DNA of 10,336 nt from Larix sibirica (lineage: Eukaryota; Streptophyta; Pinopsida; Pinales; Pinaceae): NCBI GenBank assembly GCA_004151065.3, contig NWUY0303879574.1:1-10336 (forward strand), written 5' to 3'. Positions 1 to 8,402 of the stretch are shown in pieces. The notes below the pieces were generated by a model, which saw only the letters and a program-made list of their open reading frames with translations, was not told the DNA's origin and searched no databases. The translations under genes were made by a program, and so were the position numbers. Numbering within the stretch: position 1 is the first letter of the stretch; each line of letters opens with the position of its first letter.

Positions 1-71
1 TGGATTGTACTAGTGTACCTTGACACCCATTATCCTTATTGGTGGTTTGTCTTGCATTTTTTAATAGTATA
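1..71 (+). repeat. Direct repeat copy A, pairs with 7248-7318
   Basis: This stretch aligns without gaps to 7248-7318 at roughly 85% identity by eye. It includes a 23-base perfectly shared core ending in TTATTGGTGG. After position 71 the two copies diverge at once. The copy may extend upstream of the window. A sharp shared edge on direct repeats fits the 3' edges of a pair of old LTRs enclosing 72-7247, but no primer binding site follows position 71 and no CA end is visible. Two members of one dispersed repeat family is equally possible. Confidence 0.6.
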
Positions 72-1907
72 CTTCAAATACCAGTAATCAAATAGTTCTC
101 CCATTTTCAACTTCAAATCATTTATTCACATGGTGTAGATTCATATAAGTCGATGGATTTGTATTGAAGACCTTGGGCTTGTAGTATCATTTTTCCTCTT
201 TGTTGTTGCCTAAGTTGTGCAAGACATACCACATAGTCATGTTATTGGTACTTGATGGAAGGGTTTGTTTCCAGTTTCCTATCATTAGATATTATCTTAC
301 TATATATTGAGACATAGATCCACATTGTATATATTTGTGGCTATGATATATATATGAAATGGATCCACCATTTATATTTTTTATGGCCATGATTTTTCAT
401 TGCACATGGATCATCAGTGTACTTAATTTAGAAGCCATGCTCTATCACATCTGGGCATGGGTATGTCTTCCTTGTGGAATAAATTCATACGATACCTTGG
501 TTCTTCTTACAACTACTTTTATTATCTAAATTTCTTCGAACTCCACCAAGTTTCACATTACAACTTCCTCCATAGTTTATAATGTATTTGACCATCAGCT
601 TCCTTCTGACCTCATACATTAGGGAACATTTGTTATAGCATCATTTGACACTATTGAATCATTAATTCTCATATGGCATTCATATCAACCAGTTATAGTG
701 ATTTCCTGATTAAAATATGTTTGTTGGTATTTTTTCCACATAAACACTCTTTTCTTCAAGTAAAGGTGGGTCTTGGATGGTTCTTTCCAGCATGAAAGGT
801 GCATCTCCTTTGGAAATTATGCAAAAAATATATATGCGTGAAAAAGTGTGTGATCCTGAGATTGATTCATGAGATATATACACCTATACTCCTCGGAAAC
901 CCATTACCAATTGTCTCAGTCACCTTATAGGAATATAAATTGAGACCAAAAGGTGGAGAGGAGGGAGCTATCATTTGAGTAACCTTATGTTGGAGTAATG
1001 ACAAGGGTTAATATCCAAGTATTTATGACCTTTAGATATGTCAAAACTCTTGTTTTTTTTTCCATTTAGCTTACATGCGGGATTTGAGATATAAAAGCCT
1101 CAAGTTTTTCTCATTCGATTATTCATGTGGATTCAGAATCTTGAAGATGCCTTAAGTAACCTAGGGTTGGAGGAACCCCAAAAATAGCGCGAGAAGTGTC
1201 GGTAGAAACATTAGGTATTATATTTGTTGTTTATTTTAATAAAAATGAATATATCTCTCCTACCCCCACCGACACCACCCCCCCCACAAACAAACAAAAA
1301 AACTTCATTAACTATTGTTTTAATTAGTATTTAGATATGTGAATCAATTTGCTTGATGAATTGGTTAAAAGCTAGTAATTTATTTATATATGATTTTGTG
1401 TAACCATTTGTGTTTGAGGAAGGCATTCTTCTCTACTTTGTTTGCAAGATTTAGAATTCAAATCAGATTGGAAAAAAGGAAAATATGGATCGACATACAA
1501 AGGATATCTCAATACAACCTTTAGAACCAAGTATTTTACCTTCCTACCATTCAATAGTTACTTGCAAATGATGAAAATATAGCTTTTGTAAAAAAATATT
1601 GTTATTCTTTGAATATGATATGTTATAGTCCCAACCCTAGCTATTAGGATTTTTTTATCTGCAACACTAATGTTTGTGATTGGTTATCCAATGGCCCACT
1701 CATTTGGTTGGATTTCTTGTTAGCATGTTTCTTTGTGTATATGTGTATTTCACTAATAGATCAAGTTGTAATCTACAATGGGATATGGTATGGTAAATTA
1801 ACTATAATATGGACTCTAAAATCAAATCGTGGCACAATTTTATTGAGCATATAAACATTTTTTTCAAACACTTTACAATTAAATCACAATATATGCAAAG
1901 TTCCTCT
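72..1907. other. Gene-free AT-rich DNA
   Basis: I find no open frame with protein-like composition, no tRNA or rRNA fold and no recognisable transposon domain on either strand. Stops are frequent in all six frames. There are short low-complexity tracts, including a TA run near 345-356. It probably represents an old repeat too decayed to name. Confidence 0.5.
1257..1302. repeat. C-rich and CA-rich low-complexity patch
   Basis: A run rich in CCCC and CACC passes into short ACAAACAAA-type repeats. It is simple sequence set in AT-rich surroundings. No function can be read from it. Confidence 0.6.
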
Positions 1908-2160
1908 TATTTCCTCCCATCCCCACCCTCATACTATGTTTCCTCTAATATCTTCCCTTACCCCCCACCCTCTTATGAGCGTGAGGACAAGGGAGTGGGG
2001 GTGGGGGGTGATATTAGATAAAACATAGTATGACGGTGGGTGGTGATAAGAGGGTGGGGGGGGTTTAGAGGAAACATAACATGAGGCTAGAGGCGAAGGT
2101 AGGGGTGGGGATGGGTAGAAATATTGGAGAAAACATCCCTCAGCCTCAATAGTATATTTT
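1908..2160. repeat. G/C-rich inverted and tandem repeat cluster (fold-back)
   Basis: The arm at 1922-1952 is the reverse complement of 2010-2040, matching 28 of 31 positions with a 57 bp loop. Further reverse-complement copies follow. Positions 2044-2061 mirror 1961-1977 (the C-rich block ending CTCTTAT). Positions 2064-2086 mirror 1928-1950, matching 20 of 23. Positions 2111-2136 are a more diverged third mirror copy. The unit therefore appears once forward and about three times inverted. G runs on the + strand (1991-2008, 2038-2063) could form a G-quadruplex. The reading frame covering 1809-2021 is a by-product of this repeat and is not a gene. Confidence 0.75.
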
Positions 2161-2756
2161 TCATAGGTATGTTCTGTGCACTTGGAACGTAGTTACATGC
2201 CCTGCGACACTTATTTTACCCATTGTATTATGGCATTCTTTTTTTTTTTCAGGCTTTTTTTAATATGATAAATACACAAAAAAACAAATATTAGAAAAAG
2301 TAAAGGGGGAAAGGATTGGGATTTTAATTTTATATGTGGTAGCAAATTGTGTCACCCTTGAGCAAAGCACCAAGATTTGAGTCTTCTCAACAACCTCGAT
2401 CATAGTATTTCCTTAGGATCCAAACTGTGATCTTTGAGCTTTGCTTTTCCAATTGGTTATTGTTCCAATAATTATGTAGAATATGTTAATGCCTCATGTG
2501 ATGCATATTTATATCATAATTCCTTCTTGAGTTAAATGATGCCTAAGCCACCATTGTGTCATGCTTATTTTCAAGTGTTTTCTTTAGCCTGTTTTGGCCA
2601 TTTCTAAAAAAAATTGACCATCTATGTCATCCCTCCCTATTGGCAAGTCAGACTTATTTACAACATTGCTAATATTCTTTACTCATGCTATTGTGGAAAG
2701 TCCTTATTGACTTCTCTTTAGTGGGTCATATCTTATAAACTATAACATATTTCTCT
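2161..2756. other. Gene-free AT-rich DNA, left flank of LINE 1
   Basis: This stretch holds a T-rich tract near 2230-2260, an A-rich tract near 2275-2300 and otherwise unremarkable AT-rich sequence. No coding frame or element domain is recognisable. It is the continuation of the DNA into which LINE 1 inserted. Confidence 0.5.
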
Positions 2757-2772
2757 AAGAGATCGACCTAGA
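2757..2772 (+). repeat. LINE 1 target-site duplication, left copy
   Basis: The sixteen bases AAGAGATCGACCTAGA recur at 6671-6686 with one difference (C to A at the eleventh base). The left copy lies directly before the first LINE-homologous codons, and the right copy lies directly after the A-rich 3' end of the element. This is the footprint of target-primed reverse transcription. Confidence 0.85.
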
Positions 2773-3707
2773 ATAGATTGGATCCCATACTACCCAACTT
2801 GATCTCTCCAGAGTAGTCAGGGTTTGTGGAAGGACGCCAGATAATGGACGGCATAATTCTTGTTCATGAAGTTATCCACTCCCTCAAAATAGAAAGGATC
2901 CCAGGGATGATGTTGAAACTTGATATTGAAAATGACTATGATAAGCTTAGGTTGCAGTACATACGTGAGGTGTTGAGGGCATTCGGGTTCTAGTAAATGG
3001 GGCTCCAATGAGCCTTATCAGACCGTCCATAGGAATTAGGAAACGATATGCTCTATCCCCATTTTTTTTTTCTTGTGGCTGAAGGTCTAGGAAAGTCCAT
3101 CAAGGCGGCTAGTCAGGATCTCAAGGTGTTGCAAATGTACCCATCAGTGGACCGTCGATCCCACCAAAAATTTGTGGAAAACACTATGCTAATGGGTCAT
3201 CCTCAAGTGCAGGAGGGGAGGGCCATCAAGCGGTGCCTCCATATATTTGGAGTTTCCTCGAGCATGGAGGTAAATGAGCGGAAATCCCAAGTGTTCTTCC
3301 TTAATACTCCTCAGGTGACCAGACTTTATATCTGTTGTATTCTCGGCTTTCAATAGAGCTCCCTTCCATCCAAATACTTAGGGGATCCTCTAGCAGACTC
3401 AATAGTTCGGAAAGGATCATGGACTAAACTTTTGGACAGGATGAGGAAAATACTGGAAAGATGGACCTTCAGACCTCTCAACCTTGCTAGCAGGATGGTC
3501 TTGGTCAAATATGTTATCCAAGCAATGTCAGGTTACCTATTCTTCGCAATGCCTCCCCCCAAGGTTGTTTTAAAAGAGATCAGGAACATTCAGCGGAAAT
3601 TTCTCTGGAGCAAGGCCAGTGAACATAGAAAATGGGCCTTGGTAATTTGGGAGACTATATGTGCCCGAAAAACCATGGTGGGAATCCTAGGGTTACGTGG
3701 CCCATAA
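2772..3707 (+). pseudogene. Reverse transcriptase domain of LINE 1 (broken)
   Basis: This is the remains of the RNA-dependent DNA polymerase that would copy LINE RNA at the nicked target. The frame starting at 2772 reads through a TAG at 2814-2816, where the family has Gln, into the fingers motif GFVEGRQIMDGI and motif A, LDIENDYDKL (2919-2948). About 20-25 residues are missing at a deletion near 2990. The next block, from 2993, carries the altered motif RKRYALSP, where families have RQGDPLSP. A T-run of ten at 3062-3071 shifts the frame, after which AEGLG and motif C follow. Motif C reads FVEN at 3171-3182 instead of the catalytic F/Y-x-D-D, so activity is excluded. A TAG at 3354-3356 and a TAA at 3705-3707 interrupt the thumb region, which includes LWSKASEHRKWALV. 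Confidence 0.88.
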
Positions 3708-4848
3708 AAGATGAATTTGGTGTGTGGTGCCAAAATCTGGTGGATGGGAAACTCATAGCTCTGAGTCGTGGGTGAAACTATGGCACTGTAAATACACCTC
3801 GGGATGGCTAAAAATATATCTTATCTATTATTCAGAGGACAAGCAGGACTCCCACATCTGGAACATGGAAAACCTTGGTATAAATCTTGTCCAAGAAAAC
3901 AGCTTATGGGAAATTAGAAATGGGGAGTCGGCCCTATTCTAAGAAGATTCTTGGAAACAACTTTCATCTCTTGAACAATCCTTGGATGTCCCTCACCTCA
4001 GGCAGACATGTACATAATAGGGAAATCTGAAGGTTAATTATTTTTGGGGGGACGCGGTCGGGAACACCAAATTCCAGGCATGGGCTCATGAAGGTTGGTG
4101 GGAACGTTTAGGCCCCCGAGAGGAAGTATCCTCAACAATGGAAGCGATTCAAGAAAGGAGCATTCGAATCCATGGCGGGGATGACAAACCATGATGGGGC
4201 TTCAAGCCAAAGGGATATTTTTCGATCAAAGAGGCCTATGAAATATGGACTAGGTTTAGAAACCCCCCGCAAGATCAAGTATGGGAAAATTTACGGTCGG
4301 CCAAATTATGGCCAAAATTTTCAATTTTTGTTTGGCTACTAATAAAGAGACGAATTTTAACAGGGGATGAAAAGGGGGATTCAAGGACCTTACTGATGCT
4401 ACCAATGTGCATATGCTGATGAAACCTTGAATCACCTCTTGGACTTGTGCTCCTTGTCTACACAATTATGGGACAGAGGAGTCGCTTGCTTCAGGAGATC
4501 CAACCGGAAAAGAGGGCACCCCAACCTGACTATTAGAAACTGGACAAAAAACCCATTCCAAAATCCCATTGTCAATCAGCTATGGAAAATTTTCTCGAGT
4601 TTCCTAGTATGGGAGATATGGAGAGAGAGAAATTCCAGGACATTCAAAGGAAAATCAAGCTCCAAGGAAAGGGTATGGGACATTATCAAGGCTAAAATGA
4701 TAAAATCCATCAAAACGTAATCTTGGGAAGTGTCATATTGGGAAGCTAAGGGGGTCAAATCCTTCATTCTGCAATCCTGGGGTATCCTGGGGACTTTGCA
4801 ATGTTTCAATCATCCTAAGCCCCATCACCTGGCTAATTCTAGTCCTAA
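3708..4848 (+). pseudogene. LINE 1 linker and zf-RVT zinc domain (broken)
   Basis: This continues the same polyprotein after the thumb. The frame changes near 3744-3751, then reads WVKLWHCKY, HIWNM and LWEIRNGESALF. Stops lie at 3940-3942, 4015-4020 (TAA then TAG) and 4192-4194. The zf-RVT leader follows: WGFKPKGYFSIKEAY, then LRSAKLWPKFSIFVWLLIKR. A second frame change at about 4366-4379 leads to the zinc ligands C-Y-Q-C (4397-4408), His (4433) and Cys (4448), giving the family pattern C-x2-C-x8-H-x4-C. The stretch VWEIWRERNSRTFKG follows, and stops lie at 4394-4396, 4718-4720 and 4853-4855. zf-RVT domains usually join RT to RNase H in plant LINEs and are thought to bind nucleic acid; here it is a relic. 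Confidence 0.85.
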
Positions 4849-5364
4849 CGATTAGTTTCCCCCCCAGCGGGCTTCTTCAAACTGAATTTTGATGGGGCAT
4901 CAAATGGGAATCCGGGACCGGCAAGGTATGGCGGCATTATCCGATATCACAATGGAAGGTTGATGAGTTTTAGTATGGGGTACATTGGGTTCGATTCAAA
5001 CAATGTTGTGGAAGTAGAAGGTCTTCTCCATGTTCTAATAATGGCTCACAAGAAAAATTGGACCCCTCTAATAGTGGAAGGGGACTCGAAGGTTATCATG
5101 TATATGCCCATACGCAATCATAACAAAACATCATATTCAAAGGTAGGGACAAATTGGAGGTTGGAATGCCATCTAGAAAGGTTTGTTGGCCTCCTCATGG
5201 CCCCATTGTCTCTCTACATCAGCCACATCAGGAGAGATGGTAATGTTGTGGTGGACCTAGTGGAGAACATAGGGACCCAAAGCCGTAGGAATAACATGGT
5301 AGAATCGTGGGAAGAATTAAATGATGGGATGCTTAGGGAAACATGTGAAGCCCAACTCACCTGA
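4849..5364 (+). pseudogene. RNase H domain of LINE 1 (RVT_3 type), open frame within a dead element
   Basis: The frame is entered after a shift in a run of seven C at 4859-4865 and stays open for 171 codons to TGA at 5362-5364. The fold landmarks are FKLNFDGASNGNPGPA, EVEGLLHVL, VEGDSKVIMY and HIRRDGN followed by VDLVEN. The four expected acidic residues are all present: Asp at 4891-4893, Glu at 5011-5013, Asp at 5083-5085 and Asp at 5254-5256. The enzyme would remove RNA from the RNA-DNA hybrid during reverse transcription. This segment is much better preserved than the RT domain before it, yet it has no start codon of its own until an internal ATG at 4960, past the first Asp. Independent expression is therefore unlikely. 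Confidence 0.85.
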
Positions 5365-5727
5365 TATATGTCAAGTCATGAAGAGGGTGGTACGCTCGGA
5401 CATCAGGAGGGCTGATGAGTTTCCATGTGGTGTAAAGGATCTCATGCCAGCACGAAGGTCTGACAGATGTGAAGGTACAGGGATAGGTAATGAGGCTTTA
5501 AATTTCATTATGGAAGGGAAGAATACATTCATTTGGATGAGAATGGTCGCAGGAGAAGTGATGAGTACTGGTGGTGGCGGATCAAGAGACCCACTGGGAA
5601 CAAATATGGAAGGTAATATCGCTCGAGGGGTTGAAATCAATGGTGGTATGAAGATAATTATGGACGATTATAGAAACATTCTATTTATTCCCTAGAAAGG
5701 TGGCCATCCTCCTCGTCAAGACGGTAA
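5365..5727 (+). pseudogene. Decayed Tyr/Arg-rich coding-like stretch after RNase H
   Basis: Two frames look coding-like in turn. From 5365 to about 5510 a frame in a different phase from the RNase H is open (wording DIRRADEFPCGVKDLMPARR). From 5512 the RNase H phase resumes with GREEYIHLDENGRRRSDEYW, NQWWYEDNYGRL and a serine-arginine cluster. In-frame stops in the second part are at 5614, 5632, 5671 and 5725. The residue bias toward Trp, Tyr, Arg and Asp and the absence of hydrophobic cores suggest a disordered nucleic-acid-binding tail. I do not recognise a named domain, and the choice of frame for 5365-5510 is uncertain. Confidence 0.45.
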
Positions 5728-6542
5728 GCTTCCTTGCATGCAATTGTGGTTTTTATGTTAAATGAACGGTGCATTATCAGTGTGTGGTATATTATGGAGG
5801 GAAAGGCTGAAGATGCAGGGGGGAGCATGGCCAAGAGATGGAGGGTGTCCAAGAGGAAACCCTCTGGCAAGGGCCAGTGCATCACCCGTGCCCAGAAATG
5901 CGCAGTGTGGGAAGCTCGCATCTTCAAATTGGGACTTCCATCAGAGGTCCAGAATGAGTTAGATGCAATCAAAGCAAGGCTATGGAAGAAACTAGACAAG
6001 GAGAAACTACAGAAAGAGAGTAAGGTGTTGGAGGACTGGGTCATGGACCCAGGAAGCAATGCAGAACGTCTTTGGCTTTATGAGTGGAATATTGCTCATT
6101 ATTGGGTGATGAAGAATATCATGAGGCACATTCTGTGGGAGAGGAAGAAGAGGATGAGTTTCTTGTCCAAAACTAGAAGGAGCACCATGGAGAAACCAAT
6201 CAGTTGCACCAGAATATCGACGCCATCATGAATGCGTTGGGAATTCAACACTTGATGCCTCCCTCTGCTTCGGTTGGTGGTTCTGCTAGTGGTTTTCACA
6301 GTTGGTTTCCTGATTTACTGACTATCCCGCTAGGATTCCAAGGATTGGGGTTGTTCTACTATGCTCTGTTTTTTGTTATGGCTATTTCTCTAGTTATGGG
6401 TATAGGTCGAGGTATATTTTCTGGTCTTCTTCTTTGTAATTTTGTAATCGAGCAGTCTAGTTTTGTCAACCATGTTTTGAATTTTTGGCAAGGTGACAAG
6501 AAGGGCGATGATGCATTGACTCTCAAAGGGGTTGGGTTCTAG
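5728..6542 (+). pseudogene. Unnamed LINE-borne protein downstream of RNase H (frameshifted)
   Basis: One frame is open from 5728 to 6228, with a good internal start at 5827 giving MAKRWRVSKRKPSGKG. A basic N-terminus is followed by a charged helical stretch (LPSEVQNELDAIKARLWKKL, then KEKLQKESKVLEDWV) with coiled-coil character. Near 6105 the sensible reading moves to another frame, which gives an acidic run (GEEEEDEF), a TAG at 6174-6176, then LHQNIDAIMNALGIQHLMPP and a Gly/Ser/Phe region. A strongly hydrophobic tail (about 6340-6440, FYYALFFVMAISLVMG) ends at 6540-6542; this tail may be 3' UTR rather than protein. I do not recognise a family. Its position between RNase H and the LINE 3' end suggests an element-encoded accessory protein or a captured sequence. 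Confidence 0.5.
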
Positions 6543-6670
6543 GCTATCTGTGGGTTCTGGTTATGTATGGGGGTCAAGATTCGTCGGCCAAGAGATAATG
6601 GGATAAAACTTATCTAACGTATTCTCTGTTATCATCAATATAATATAAAATATCGCTTACTTACAAACAA
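6543..6670 (+). other. 3' end of LINE 1
   Basis: This is non-coding sequence that turns AT-rich over its last 60 bases (repeated ATATAAT/ATAAAAT wording) and ends TTACTTACAAACAAA, directly abutting the right target-site copy. It is consistent with a 3' UTR and an eroded or short A-rich tail. No canonical AATAAA was found; the ATATAAAAT near 6643-6652 may be a diverged signal. Confidence 0.6.
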
Positions 6671-6686
6671 AAGAGATCGAACTAGA
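6671..6686 (+). repeat. LINE 1 target-site duplication, right copy
   Basis: AAGAGATCGAACTAGA matches 2757-2772 at 15 of 16 positions. Similarity continues weakly for a few more bases (GTAGGT against ATAGAT), partly overlapping the first LINE bases on the left. Confidence 0.85.
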
Positions 6687-7247
6687 GTAGGTATCACCCT
6701 AGGTCTATTTTCATAATTGGTAGGTTATCTTGCACTCAACAAATGACATCTCATCATTGGTCTCTAAATGAGTGGTTTCCCATGTGTTTGACGGAAATAC
6801 CTTTATTCACATATTGGGATTTGTGTTATACCTTGGGTTCCATTTCATCACTAGTGGAGTTCCTCACCTCTGTCAGTTACTTTCATTATCAATCGTTGCT
6901 CTGAGGATTTTTCAAATGTGCTATTTCCATTTGGTGCATGCGAGAGAATGCTTGGTGGTGTGATCATGCAAAACTTTGTCCAAGACCTTTTCAACCTAAA
7001 TCATGTTCGTGATTCATACTTATGTTGATTGATGGGGGATTCCCTAACTCCATCCTTTTGATGAATCTTATCCCATAAACCTCAACTCATTTATTCTGGA
7101 GTTGAGATTTAAAGGCATTTTCGATATCTTGGTTCTTGCAATCATCAGTGGCAAGCTCCCTTGTTATTGATAGTGTGAATTCATCAATATCCCCTACTTA
7201 ATAGATTCTAATAAGTGTTTAATGTTATATCATATATTCACACTTTT
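6687..7247. other. Gene-free DNA, right flank of LINE 1
   Basis: This is the continuation of the DNA interrupted at 2756. The small open frame at 6772-6963 has no protein-like wording and is taken as chance. No domain, RNA gene or clear repeat was recognised. Confidence 0.45.
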
Positions 7248-7318
7248 TGTATTGTACTAGCATACCTTAACACCCATTATCCTTATTGGTGGGTTGTCTC
7301 ATGTTTGTTAATCGTATA
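7248..7318 (+). repeat. Direct repeat copy B, pairs with 1-71
   Basis: This is the same orientation as copy A and about 85% identical by eye. The right-hand part has more changes than the left. Sequence after 7318 bears no resemblance to sequence after 71. The reading frame at 7215-7433 runs through it and shows no family features. Confidence 0.6.
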
Positions 7319-7718
7319 TGTTATCACTGAAATTTTGCATGCATGTGTCATTTTAGTGTTTGTTATAGAGAGACAACATAGACAAGCAACATACATCTCA
7401 AAAAGATTCTTCTTTATCAAATTCAACATCTGAAAAGAGGCAATAAATAAATAAATTCAAACTTTGGTACACCCACATAGGTTCGCAAAAGGAAACCCAG
7501 ACAACATCATGCGGAAAAACCTTTAAAACCAGTGTAGATGTACCAGCTTCATGGAGGTGCATTCAAAGCTTCATAACTACATTTTGGATCCAAGGAATTC
7601 GAATTAGCCTCAATTACATGATTGTGCATTTAATAACCCCATACCTATACCCTAAGGCCACTCCATGAGAGGGAGCATTCACATCATGAACCAGTTGTTT
7701 GAAGACCTCTATTTGGCC

Positions 7719-7726
7719 TATAAAAG
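7719..7726 (+). promoter_or_regulatory. TATA box of the probable LTR
   Basis: TATAAAAG sits in the context TTTGGCCTATAAAAGGAAGA, a strong plant TATA context. Transcription would start about 25-35 bases downstream, defining the U3/R border of the LTR near 7750. Confidence 0.5.
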
Positions 7727-8034
7727 GAAGACACATGAATTGCATTTCATAAGGAAAAATTAAGATAAAATATATGGCGCAAGAATCAATTTGAGAGACA
7801 TCTCTTTCATACTAATTCTCATCACTCAATGGCATTTCAAGATTACTTGAATTCTTCCTCAAGAAGCAGCATTTTCCTTCATCATTCCAAGTTCCAAGTT
7901 AGTTAAGAAGAAATTTAAGAGAGGTCAAACGACCCTTCTAAAAGGAGTTGGCTACCATTTACAAACAACATTCTCCTATGTAACCATTGTATTCAATATT
8001 TTCCATTGAGCATAATGAATTGCTTGAAGCTCAT

Positions 8035-8070
8035 CTCTTTATTATAAACCCTCTCTTTATTATAAAGCCT
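8035..8070 (+). repeat. 18 bp tandem duplication within the probable LTR
   Basis: CTCTTTATTATAAACCCT at 8035-8052 is followed immediately by CTCTTTATTATAAAGCCT at 8053-8070, matching 17 of 18. It lies about 25 bases before the primer-binding-site-like sequence, so it falls in what would be U5. Replication slippage is the simplest origin. Confidence 0.85.
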
Positions 8071-8095
8071 GATGGAAAGCTTGTGTCTTCTTATG

Positions 8096-8107
8096 TGGTA
8101 TGAGAGG
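8096..8107 (+). promoter_or_regulatory. Primer binding site-like sequence (tRNA initiator Met)
   Basis: TGGTATGAGAGG matches 10 of 12 positions of TGGTATCAGAGC, the complement of the initiator methionine tRNA 3' end used by most plant Copia elements. It follows the probable LTR directly and points toward the gag fragment at 9902 on the same strand. Confidence 0.5.
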
Positions 8108-8402
8108 AAGCTTTAAATTAAGCATTTACTCAATGTATGAAGTATCAAATATATATTTATTGGTTGAATGTAAAGTGTTGTTGAATACAATGAATATAGG
8201 GCATTTAAATAATACCATATGTACCTTTTCAATTTCAATTAAAAGGCATATCCTTTGACCAAAAGTAATTTAATTAACTTTATTTAATAAGATTCTACGT
8301 AATCGTATTCAATAGATTTTTGGACTCTATTTTGTATTTCCTTACACTCTCTTCTAAATTGCTGAAGAATCACGTTAAATTCCTTTTGTAATGAATCCAT
8401 GG
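8108..8402. other. AT-rich leader-like stretch before LINE 2
   Basis: This lies between the primer-binding-site-like sequence and the poly(T) that marks the LINE 2 tail. No gag N-terminus is recognisable on the + strand. On the - strand, 8400 down to 8284 encodes a 38-codon charged peptide beginning MDSLQKEFNVILQQ and ending in a stop. It is helical in composition but too short to name. Confidence 0.4.

Larger units (their letters stand above)
2773..6670 (+). mobile_element. 5'-truncated, decayed non-LTR retrotransposon (LINE 1 of the window)
   Basis: About 3.9 kb is bounded by a 16 bp target-site duplication. The 5' end begins inside the reverse transcriptase domain, so the ORF1 and endonuclease regions are absent, as in ordinary 5' truncation. 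The domain order is RT, thumb/linker, zf-RVT, RNase H, then an additional coding-like stretch and an AT-rich 3' end finishing TTACAAACAAA, an eroded A-rich tail. Several in-frame stops, at least five frame changes, one internal deletion and a mutated RT catalytic motif show it is dead. Family placement as an L1-like plant LINE rests on domain order and motif wording; the exact clade is not assigned. Confidence 0.88.
7319..8095 (+). repeat. Probable Copia-type LTR (left boundary not defined)
   Basis: No protein-like frame exists here, but the layout fits an LTR: an upstream AT-rich part, a TATA box at 7719-7726, a transcribed-looking part, a 3' region with TTATTATAAA repeats, and a tRNA-primer-like sequence directly after the end. 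The right end would be near 8093-8095 (TTATG), so the usual CA terminus has eroded. The left end cannot be fixed without a second LTR copy; candidates starting with TG lie at roughly 7320-7430. It could be the 5' LTR of the Copia element whose gag appears at 9902 onward. Confidence 0.45.

Noticed and set aside
1809-2021. 70-codon + strand open frame
   Set aside because: It runs through the C/G-rich inverted repeat; its Ser/Pro/Tyr/Gly-rich composition simply reflects the repeat.
2230-2260. Polypyrimidine tract followed by CAG as a splice acceptor
   Set aside because: It resembles a 3' splice site (T-run then CAGG), but no exon-like frame follows, so it is treated as simple sequence.
5371-6299. 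Several - strand open frames opposite LINE 1 (5371-5640, 5685-6059, 6099-6299)
   Set aside because: They are antisense to the better-supported + strand coding-like region and show no domain wording.
6340-6440. Possible transmembrane protein segment (FYYALFFVMAISLVMG)
   Set aside because: T-rich 3' UTR sequence translates to hydrophobic residues by composition; there is no independent support for a membrane protein.
115-6850. Weak similarity between about 115-185 and 6795-6840 (ATTCACAT, GATTTGT, ACCTTGGG)
   Set aside because: It needs large gaps, and its order relative to the 1-71/7248-7318 repeat is inconsistent with one duplicated segment.
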